From: WJLC01 sp964600865
GTDB lineage: Archaea; Nanobdellota; Nanobdellia; Pacearchaeales; GW2011-AR1
DNA: 13,519 nt
Assembly: GCA_964600865.1 (NCBI GenBank)
Contig: CAZRJP010000020.1
Coordinates: forward strand, 1-13,519
Direction of reading: 5' to 3'
Shown: positions 1 to 5,596 of the stretch, piece by piece
Layout: every line of letters begins with the position of its first letter
Numbering within the stretch: position 1 is the stretch's first letter
The notes under the pieces: model-generated
What the model saw: the letters and a program-made list of their open reading frames with translations, nothing else
What the model was told of the DNA's origin: nothing
The model's database searches: none
Made by a program: the position numbers and the translations under genes

Positions 1-32
1 TACTTTAATATTTGGGGTTTAAAATAGGGTAG

Positions 33-42
33 GACATATGTC
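33..42. other. Perfect 10-bp palindrome downstream of the SpoIIM-like gene
   Basis: GACATATGTC is its own reverse complement and lies 7-16 bases beyond the stop codon of the SpoIIM-like gene, with a TTTAAA-containing stretch just to its left. The remaining bases of 1-48 show no coding potential. It could be an operator-like site or chance in AT-rich DNA; no function is claimed. Confidence 0.25.
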
Positions 43-48
43 ATGAAC

Positions 49-654
49 CTATACACTCTTTAATAAAATTATTAACAAAGACTCAATTAATGCTGCCAAA
101 AGTAATAAAGGGAAAACTACAAAGATAAATGCCCTTACTGATTCTACAAGTCCTTCCTTAAAATTCTTCTTAAAATTTTTAAAAAAGACTAGAAATCCTA
201 GTCTCATACCTAATCCTAATGCAATTAAAACCGCAGGTAACTCAAAAACCCCATGCGGAAGAATTTTCCACAATGAAAAAATTCCCTGTATTTTAACTGA
301 TGTGAAAGATACAAACCCAAGGACATATCCATTTGCAACTGCCTGAAGAATAGGAAAAATACCCAATAAAACTCCTGCCATCATCCCTGTAAAACTAACC
401 TTAAAATTATTAAAGAAAATAAACCAAAACAATTCTAAAAAATTTAATCCTTCTGCCTTTGAAAGTATCTCTCTTAGATATTCCATTAATTGCTGGGTGA
501 GACCCTCTGGAACAGGAACAAAAAACCCTATAAAAGAGAATAAAATAAATAATGAAACAATAATCAAAATAAAATCTTTAGATTTTTTCAAATAACTCCA
601 ACTCTTAAGATAATTATCTTTTAAGAATCCAAAAAAATCCTTTTTCTTTTTCAT
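49..654 (-). CDS. SpoIIM-like (stage II sporulation protein M / DUF95 family) integral membrane protein
   Basis: A 201-residue polytopic membrane protein of the SpoIIM/DUF95 family. After a Lys-rich cytoplasmic start, hydrophobic segments lie at about 28-47, 73-105, 108-120, 139-157 and 174-198. The family-typical pattern is visible: NNF then a Gly-rich stretch (residues 82-100), an ANGYVLGF-like turn (107-114), and an LPHGVFELPA block at 132-141. Archaeal members are common and unrelated to sporulation; their role is unknown, though membrane remodelling or transport has been suggested for relatives. It is the last gene of a minus-strand operon: its ATG overlaps the TGA of the rhomboid gene (ATGA at 651-654). 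A strong AAGGAG ribosome-binding site lies 6 nt upstream, which supports this start and translational coupling. The family call is confident; the function is not. Confidence 0.88.
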   Translation of the reverse strand: MKKKKDFFGFLKDNYLKSWSYLKKSKDFILIIVSLFILFSFIGFFVPVPEGLTQQLMEYLREILSKAEGLNFLELFWFIFFNNFKVSFTGMMAGVLLGIFPILQAVANGYVLGFVSFTSVKIQGIFSLWKILPHGVFELPAVLIALGLGMRLGFLVFFKNFKKNFKEGLVESVRAFIFVVFPLLLLAALIESLLIILLKSV

Positions 655-1460
655 TTAAATCTCCTTCCTAAAAATTTTACTTTTCTAGGAAATTTTTTTC
701 TTAAATAGAATCCATAAACTAATCCTGCAACCAACCCACCAAAGTGTGCACTATTTCCAATAGGTAACTCTACAAATAATGATATTATAGACAAAGGAAT
801 AATCGCAATAATTGGAACTAACCACATTGGTAACTCTACTGGAACTGCAATTTTCCTTAAGGAATTTCTAAAAGAAAACAAAGAAAAGATCATCAGCAAT
901 ATTAAAAGATTCACTAAAAAGTTAAACATAGCTGCAAAAGATTCTGGAAGGATAGGTCCTATTAAAACTTCAGCCAAGATTATAATTAATGGACCTGCAA
1001 TCAAATAAACTTTTGACTTAGGAACCAAAACAGCTAAAACTCCAAGCAGCCCAAAAATAGCTCCTGAAGCTCCAACAGCAGAAACATTCACATCACCTAA
1101 AAGATAACTAAATAAAACAAAAAATACTCCTCCAATTAATCCAGAGATAATATAAATCCAAAAAAACCTTTTTCTCCCAATAATTCTCTCTAAAAATCCT
1201 CCAATAAAAAACAATGAAAACATATTAGCAAAAATATGGAAAAACCCACCATGCATAAAAATACTTGTTATAAAAGTCCATAACTTTCCTCCCTGTAAAA
1301 TAAACGATGGATTGAGTGCAATATTTTGGGTTAAAAATCCTTCTCCATAAATAGCAAATAAAAACATTCCTACAATATATAAAAAAAGATTAACAATTAT
1401 CAATTGAACAGTTAAACTCAATGAATTCTTTTTACCTGGATTAAAAAGATACTTTTTCAT
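651..1460 (-). CDS. Rhomboid-family intramembrane serine protease
   Basis: A 269-residue polytopic membrane protein with the rhomboid signature, expected to cleave transmembrane substrates within the membrane. The catalytic Ser is S132 in the GASG motif (130-133), and the catalytic His is H239 in a late helix (SAHFGG). The HxxxN element that stabilises the oxyanion is H75 and N79 (HIFAN). The catalytic dyad is therefore complete and the protein should be active. Hydrophobic segments run throughout, with a short basic C-terminal tail ending in Arg/Lys-rich residues. The start at 1460 lies 5 nt after the most likely TFE stop codon (1466-1468), with no clear Shine-Dalgarno site, so it is probably read from the TFE transcript. 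The 3' end overlaps the SpoIIM-like start by 4 nt. The pairing with a SpoIIM-like protein suggests a shared membrane function, but the substrate is unknown. Confidence 0.93.
   Translation of the reverse strand: MKKYLFNPGKKNSLSLTVQLIIVNLFLYIVGMFLFAIYGEGFLTQNIALNPSFILQGGKLWTFITSIFMHGGFFHIFANMFSLFFIGGFLERIIGRKRFFWIYIISGLIGGVFFVLFSYLLGDVNVSAVGASGAIFGLLGVLAVLVPKSKVYLIAGPLIIILAEVLIGPILPESFAAMFNFLVNLLILLMIFSLFSFRNSLRKIAVPVELPMWLVPIIAIIPLSIISLFVELPIGNSAHFGGLVAGLVYGFYLRKKFPRKVKFLGRRFK
661..668 (-). promoter_or_regulatory. Shine-Dalgarno site of the SpoIIM-like gene
   Basis: On the minus strand this reads GGAAGGAG, ending 6 nt before the ATG at 654. It sits inside the 3' end of the rhomboid gene. It is one of the few clear Shine-Dalgarno sites in the window and belongs to an operon-internal gene, whereas operon-first genes have TATA boxes too close for a leader. 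Confidence 0.75.
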
Positions 1461-1465
1461 ATTCT

Positions 1466-2559
1466 TTATTTCTTTTTACTTTTCTTAGATTTAGATTTTT
1501 TCTTCTTTTTCTTTGACTTTTTCTTCTTAGATTTCTTTTTGCTTTTCTTCTTTTTACTTTTCTTAGATTTAGATTTTTTCCTTTTCCTTTTCCTTTTAGA
1601 CTTCTTTTTAGATTTTTTCTTCTTAGATTTCTTTTNNNNNNNNNNNNNNNNNNNNNNNNNNNNNNNNNNNNNNNNNNNNNNNNNNNNNNNNNNNNNNNNN
1701 NNNNNNNNNNNNNNNNNNNNNNNNNNNNNNNNNNNCTTTTCCTTTTCCTTTTAGACTTCTTTTTAGATTTTTTCTTCTTAGATTTCTTTTTGCTCTTCTT
1801 CTTTTTACTTTTCTTAGATTTAGACTTTTTCTTTTTCTTCTTAGATTTCTTTTTACTCTTTTTGCTTTTCTTCTTTTTCTTTTTAGATTTTGACTTCTTC
1901 TTCTTAGACTTTTTCTTCTTTTTCTTTTTTTCCTCTCGTCTCCTTCTTCTTGCTTCTCTTCTTTTTCTTTTTAGCTCTTCTTCTGCTTTCTTAATCCTAT
2001 CTTTAATCTTCTCTTTTTCCTTTTCAATTTCTTTATTAAGTATATCTATTATTCTCTCCATTTTTTTTGAATTTCTTTTTAATTTTTTTAATATCTTAGA
2101 ATTATCTTTTCGAGTAAAAACATCTCCACATTCATTACAAGTAAAATTTTGTAGTAATGCGTCCTCTTCGGTTAATTCTACACTACATCTTTTACATTCA
2201 TAGAATTCTTGCCTTTCTCTTCTTTTAATTTGTGTATAAAGCCTATTTAAACTTCTTCTCTTTACATCTCTTAAAAATTGTAATGCCTTAAAAATATTGA
2301 TTCTCCAAAAATAAATGTACCATCCTTTTTTCTTATCCTTTTTTCTAATAGATTCTGCTAATCCTTCATCAGAAAGTTTATACAAAATATTCCTTGTTTG
2401 ATTTATAGTAATATCTAACTTTTCAGCCATCTTAAATTCATTTGCATAATCTCTAGTATAAAGTAAATCTGCTATCTCTTCTGCATGCCTTCCAACAACA
2501 ATAGCTACTACCTTTCTAAGAAATTTTCCTACAAGTTCTTTTTCTTTCTTTTTACTCAT
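1466..2559 (-). CDS. tfe: Transcription factor E, alpha subunit, with a long Lys/Ser-rich tail (interrupted by an assembly gap)
   Basis: Archaeal homologue of TFIIE-alpha, a basal factor that helps RNA polymerase open promoters. Residues 1-105 form the winged-helix domain (motif GRHAEEIADLLY at 23-34). A zinc ribbon follows with Cys pairs C122/C125 and C141/C144. A charged helical region (about 150-210) leads into a Lys/Ser repeat tail. Archaeal TFE is normally about 170-190 residues; here at least 100 more are added, almost all K, S and R. The tail is cut by 100 N at 1636-1735. Read straight through, the frame slips after the gap and runs into the rhomboid gene to 1441. In the neighbouring frame, the post-gap DNA keeps the S-K-K-K pattern and stops at 1466-1468, 5 nt before the rhomboid ATG, so I take 1466 as the true end. 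A TTTAAA box centred 28.5 nt upstream of ATG suggests a leaderless message. Tail length remains uncertain. Confidence 0.88.
1581..1635. repeat. Left 55-nt flank of the assembly gap, identical to 1736-1790
   Basis: This 55-nt segment ends exactly at the first N and is identical to the 55 nt that begin exactly after the last N. Identical ends of a fixed length are what two adjacent de Bruijn graph contigs share, so the two copies may be one physical segment. Confidence 0.9.
1636..1735. other. Assembly gap of exactly 100 N
   Basis: One hundred undetermined bases, the conventional placeholder for a gap of unknown size, located inside the Lys/Ser repeat tract of the TFE gene. The length is not a measurement. 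Confidence 0.98.
1736..1790. repeat. Right 55-nt flank of the assembly gap, identical to 1581-1635
   Basis: Second copy of the gap-flanking segment. Merging the two copies and removing the N run deletes 155 nt and puts the upstream and downstream parts of the TFE tail in one frame, giving a predicted 312-residue protein. Confidence 0.9.
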
Positions 2560-2584
2560 ATTTTATATAAAAAATATAAAGCTT

Positions 2585-2590
2585 TTTAAA
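2585..2590 (-). promoter_or_regulatory. TATA-like box for the TFE-rhomboid-SpoIIM operon
   Basis: TTTAAA centred 28.5 nt upstream of the TFE ATG (2559). At the normal archaeal TATA-to-start distance, transcription would begin at or within a few bases of the start codon, predicting a leaderless mRNA. Confidence 0.55.
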
Positions 2591-2606
2591 CTTATGTTGT
2601 ATTACA

Positions 2607-2613
2607 TATATAA
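2607..2613 (+). promoter_or_regulatory. TATA-like box for the coiled-coil protein pair
   Basis: TATATAA centred about 29 nt upstream of the ATG at 2639. It is distinct from the TFE box at 2585-2590, so this divergent pair appears to use two separate promoters in a 79-nt spacer. Confidence 0.45.
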
Positions 2614-2638
2614 CAAAAACATATAATCTAACTATAAA

Positions 2639-3217
2639 ATGGGGTGGTTTAACAAAAAAAAGAAGGAAGAGAGAAAAAAGGGAGACAATGCTCCAGAAAT
2701 TCCTAAGCTACCTGAGTTACCTAAATTAGATAATCCTAAGAATTCTAAAGAAAACCTTCCACAATTACCTAGTTTTCCGAAAAGTGGATTCGGAGAAAAA
2801 TTCTCACAGAATGCTATCAAAGAGGCTGTTGCTGGGAGAAAAGAGGTAGATGATGGAGGTGTGGCAGAAACTGGTCCTAAAAAAACCATAAAAATGCCAT
2901 CACCTTCTAAACAAAGGAAAAAACAAAAAAAGAAATTTTCTCAAAAAATGACAAAGGTTCCAGAAGAATGGGAAGCAGCTGCATCAAAAGTTAAAAGAGC
3001 TGAACCAGTCTTTGTAAGAATTGATAAATTTGAACAAACATTAAAAACATTTGAAAAAGCTAAAGAAAAAGTAAAGGAAATTGAAAAAACATTAAAAGGA
3101 ATTAAAGATTTAAAGGACAAGGAAGAAAAAGAATTACAGGAATGGGAAAAAGAGATTCAAACTACTAAAGAGCAAATAGAAAGGGTAGATAAAGAACTTT
3201 TTTCTAAAATAGAATAA
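2639..3217 (+). CDS. Uncharacterised charged protein with a C-terminal coiled coil
   Basis: A 192-residue protein of unknown function. It starts with MGWFNKKKK, then a Pro/Leu/Lys-rich segment with short PELPKL-type repeats (about 19-47), a basic low-complexity middle (80-105), and a strongly helical, heptad-like C-terminal part (about 127-190, rich in K and E). A block at 120-130 (AEPVFVRIDKF) precedes the coiled coil; I recall a similar block in other uncharacterised DPANN proteins but cannot confirm it here. There is no signal peptide, membrane helix or cysteine cluster. The next gene begins 9 nt after the stop and also encodes a coiled-coil protein, so the two are probably co-transcribed and may bind each other. 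The short bulky N-terminus could be a membrane-surface anchor, which is conjecture. Confidence 0.72.
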   Translation: MGWFNKKKKEERKKGDNAPEIPKLPELPKLDNPKNSKENLPQLPSFPKSGFGEKFSQNAIKEAVAGRKEVDDGGVAETGPKKTIKMPSPSKQRKKQKKKFSQKMTKVPEEWEAAASKVKRAEPVFVRIDKFEQTLKTFEKAKEKVKEIEKTLKGIKDLKDKEEKELQEWEKEIQTTKEQIERVDKELFSKIE

Positions 3218-3226
3218 AAATAAAAC

Positions 3227-3622
3227 ATGACTAAAAAAGAAAACTTTATCCATATAAAATTTGGACACGAGAATGCTATAGAAACTAAAAAAGATATTCT
3301 TTCTACAGAAATGGATTTAGTTAGGATGAAAAAAAGATTAACTCAATTCTCTAAAGCTAGAATTAATGAACTAAAACTTAAACAAGAATTAAAAAAGAAT
3401 CTTAGATCATTAAAAACATATTTAACTCATTTACATAAAAAGCTTCCAGAAGTAGAAATCCCAAAATTATTAAAAGAACACCATCAAAAAAGTAATACAA
3501 TGGAAGAGGTTGAAGAAGAAGCTGAAAAAGAGACTGAATTTGATATTAAAGAAGATACAAAAATGAATAAATTAGATAGAGAATTAGAAGATATCCAACA
3601 AAGATTAAAGGAACTAGAATAA
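3227..3622 (+). CDS. Uncharacterised helical/coiled-coil protein, partner of the preceding gene
   Basis: A 131-residue protein of unknown function. Residues 15-75 look like a long amphipathic helix, with spaced Leu/Met among Lys/Glu. A short LPEVEIPKLLKEH block at 73-85 is followed by an acidic linker (about 93-112) and a second helix (114-131) ending in Leu/Glu. No catalytic motif, cysteines or membrane segment are seen. It lies 9 nt downstream of the 192-residue coiled-coil gene with no visible terminator, and is followed by an AlaRS gene with its own TATA box. Size, charge and adjacency suggest the two form a coiled-coil complex, perhaps a structural or membrane-associated scaffold, but nothing in the sequence identifies the process. 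Confidence 0.7.
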   Translation: MTKKENFIHIKFGHENAIETKKDILSTEMDLVRMKKRLTQFSKARINELKLKQELKKNLRSLKTYLTHLHKKLPEVEIPKLLKEHHQKSNTMEEVEEEAEKETEFDIKEDTKMNKLDRELEDIQQRLKELE

Positions 3623-3642
3623 ATTTCATTCTCAAGTAAATT

Positions 3643-3648
3643 TTTAAA
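3643..3648 (+). promoter_or_regulatory. TATA-like box for alaS
   Basis: TTTAAA within TTTTTAAAAC, centred 24.5 nt upstream of the AlaRS ATG (3670). It predicts a leaderless or nearly leaderless transcript. Confidence 0.5.
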
Positions 3649-3669
3649 ACATTAAATCATCTTAATTAT

Positions 3670-5439
3670 ATGAAAAGAAAAGAATTAATTAAAAAATACT
3701 TGAAGTTCTTTCAATCAAAAAATCACAAAAAAATACCTACTTCTAGTCTTGTTCCTAATCTTGGTTCGCATGATACAGGAGTTTTATTTACTACTGCAGG
3801 TATGCATCCATTAGTACCTTATCTATTAGGAAAAAAACACCCAAAAGGGAAAAGATTAACAAGTGTACAAAAATGTTTAAGGACACAAGATATAGAAGAG
3901 GTAGGAGACACATATCATCATACTTTCTTTGAAATGCTTGGTAATTGGTCATTAGGTGATTACTCTAAAGAAAAATCAATAAAGTATAGTTTTGAATTTC
4001 TAACAAAAAAATTAAACATCCCAATTAAAAAAATTGCAATAACCTGTTTTAAAGGAGACAAATCAAATTCTATTCCAAAAGACACCAAAGCTTCAAAGAT
4101 ATGGGAATCATTAGGAATATCTAAGGAAAGAATTATCTTTCTTGGAAAAAAAGAAAACTGGTGGGGACCTGCAGGAAAAACAGGACCTTGCGGGCCAGAC
4201 ACAGAAATATTTTATTGGAAACCAAATGATATAGAACCTCCAAAAAAGTTTAATCCTGATGATAAAAGGTGGGTAGAAATATGGAACAATGTTTTTATGC
4301 AATATAATAAAAACAAACAAAGAAAATATGAAACAGCAAAACAAAAAAATGTAGATACAGGGATGGGTGTTGAAAGAACAACTGCTATTTTAAATGGCAT
4401 AGAAGATGATTACTTAGGACAAACATTTAAACCTATAATTAAAAAAATAGAAAAGATATCTGGAAAAAAATATCAAAATAAATCTAAGGAAATGAGGATT
4501 ATTGCAGACCATATAAAAGCTGCTGTTTTTATTATGGCAGACAAAATAAAACCAAGTAATACAAAACAAGGATATGTTTTAAGAAGACTAATAAGAAGAG
4601 CAATAAGATATACAAAACTTCTAAATATGGAAAAAGGGTGTATTGAAAAAATTTCAGATCCTATATTTAATATCTATAATGATTATTCTAACTTAAAAAA
4701 ATCTAAAAAACACATCATTAAAGAGCTAAAAAAAGAAGAAAAAAGATTCAATAAAACTCTTGAAAAAGGGCTTAATGTATTCAAAAGAATGATTGAGAAC
4801 AAATCCAAGAATAAACTATCTGGAAAAGAATCTTTTTTATTGTTCCAAAGTTATGGTTTCCCATTAGAAATGACAAAAGAACTTGCTAAAGAAAAAGGGA
4901 TAAAAATAGATGAAAAAGGATTTAAAAAAGAACAAAAGAAACATAAAAAACTATCCAAAACCGCCTCAAAAGGCACATTTAAATCAGGTCTGAGTAATAA
5001 ATCAGAACAAACAAAAAAACTTCACACAGCCACTCATTTACTCTTACAAGCCCTAAAAGAAGTGCTAAACAATAAAAATATAGAACAACGTGGGAGTAAT
5101 ATTAATTCTAAAAGACTTAGATTAGATTTTAGTTTTTCAAGAAAATTAACTAAAGAAGAACTAAAAAAGGTTGAAAATCTTGTAAATAAACAAATACAAA
5201 AAAAACTTCCCGTAACAAAAAAAGAAATGTCTCCTCAAAAGGCAAAACAGCAGGGAGCATGTGGTATTTTTAATGATAAATATGGAGATATTGTTTCTGT
5301 TTATAGTATAGGTGACTTTTCTAAAGAAATATGCTTAGGCCCACATGTCAAAAACCTTTCAGAACTTGGAAAATTTAAAATAAAAAAAGAGAAATCCTCT
5401 TCATCAGGTGTAAGGAGGATAAAAGCTATTTTAAAATAA
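3670..5439 (+). CDS. alaS: Alanyl-tRNA synthetase, short bacterial-like form without the C-Ala domain
   Basis: Class II synthetase that attaches alanine to tRNA-Ala. The catalytic domain carries the family blocks VQKCLRTQDIEEVG (66-79), HHTFFEMLGNWSLGDY (83-98), WWGPAGKTGPCGPDTEIFYW (164-183) and GMGVERT (231-237). The editing domain keeps its zinc/catalytic residues H452 and H456 (HTATH) and C555/H559 (CLGPH). The protein then ends at 589 residues; full-length bacterial and archaeal enzymes are usually about 870-915, so the C-Ala dimerisation/tRNA-binding domain is absent. The motif wording resembles the compact enzymes I recall from candidate-phyla-radiation bacteria more than archaeal AlaRS, suggesting transfer, but this needs a tree. 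It is probably first in a transcript with the small zinc-ribbon gene 6 nt downstream. Confidence 0.95.
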   Translation: MKRKELIKKYLKFFQSKNHKKIPTSSLVPNLGSHDTGVLFTTAGMHPLVPYLLGKKHPKGKRLTSVQKCLRTQDIEEVGDTYHHTFFEMLGNWSLGDYSKEKSIKYSFEFLTKKLNIPIKKIAITCFKGDKSNSIPKDTKASKIWESLGISKERIIFLGKKENWWGPAGKTGPCGPDTEIFYWKPNDIEPPKKFNPDDKRWVEIWNNVFMQYNKNKQRKYETAKQKNVDTGMGVERTTAILNGIEDDYLGQTFKPIIKKIEKISGKKYQNKSKEMRIIADHIKAAVFIMADKIKPSNTKQGYVLRRLIRRAIRYTKLLNMEKGCIEKISDPIFNIYNDYSNLKKSKKHIIKELKKEEKRFNKTLEKGLNVFKRMIENKSKNKLSGKESFLLFQSYGFPLEMTKELAKEKGIKIDEKGFKKEQKKHKKLSKTASKGTFKSGLSNKSEQTKKLHTATHLLLQALKEVLNNKNIEQRGSNINSKRLRLDFSFSRKLTKEELKKVENLVNKQIQKKLPVTKKEMSPQKAKQQGACGIFNDKYGDIVSVYSIGDFSKEICLGPHVKNLSELGKFKIKKEKSSSSGVRRIKAILK

Positions 5440-5445
5440 TTGAAA

Positions 5446-5595
5446 ATGGAAGAAAACAAAAGAAATACATGTATTTTTCCAAAATGTCCAAAATGTAAAA
5501 AAGGCTATTTACTACCTTTTTCATTTAAGAACGATGTTTTTGAAAAATGGAAATGTTCTGAAAAAAGTTGTGGATATACTGTAGAAAAAAGATAA
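5446..5595 (+). CDS. 49-residue zinc-ribbon protein, topoisomerase-type C4 finger-like
   Basis: A small gene between alaS and leuS. Cysteines C14/C17 (CPKC) and C37/C42 (CSEKSC, followed by GY) could bind one zinc; C9 is an additional cysteine. The CPxC ... C-x4-C-x-Y spacing resembles the C4 zinc finger at the C-terminus of bacterial topoisomerase I, so nucleic-acid binding is plausible. It starts 6 nt after the AlaRS stop and its TAA is one base from the convergent leuS stop. No Shine-Dalgarno site is placed correctly: an AAGGAGGAT at 5412-5420 is too far upstream. Purposeful cysteine spacing and tight packing between neighbours argue that it is real. It could also be a stand-alone relic of a larger protein. 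Confidence 0.7.
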   Translation: MEENKRNTCIFPKCPKCKKGYLLPFSFKNDVFEKWKCSEKSCGYTVEKR

Positions 5596-5596
5596 G

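Larger units (their letters stand above)
1466..1930 (-). repeat. Lys/Ser-codon tandem repeat tract with a roughly 96-nt period
   Basis: The coding strand is nearly all purine (AAA, AAG, AGG) punctuated by TCT/AGT serine codons. A 51-nt block at 1523-1573 recurs with one mismatch at 1774-1824. The start of the same block also appears at 1619-1635, immediately before the gap, 96 nt from the first copy (32 codons). This is a protein-coding tandem repeat whose copy number is not resolved because of the gap. Confidence 0.75.

Noticed and set aside
1441..1635. TFE frame continuing to 1441 with an Arg/Asn/Leu-rich end overlapping the rhomboid start
   Set aside because: This is the slipped frame caused by the arbitrary 100-N length; the adjacent frame keeps the Lys/Ser pattern and stops cleanly at 1466.
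1539..2203. Phe/Leu-rich plus-strand open frames opposite the TFE tail
   Set aside because: They are the complement of Lys/Ser codons (AAA/AAG become TTT/CTT) and one spans the N gap; the minus strand encodes a recognisable TFE.
2632..2889. 85-residue minus-strand frame covering the divergent spacer edge
   Set aside because: It overlaps the start of the better-supported plus-strand gene and has no family resemblance or start signals.
5412..5420. AAGGAGGAT as the ribosome-binding site of the small zinc-ribbon gene
   Set aside because: It lies 25 nt before the ATG, inside alaS, too far for a normal Shine-Dalgarno interaction.
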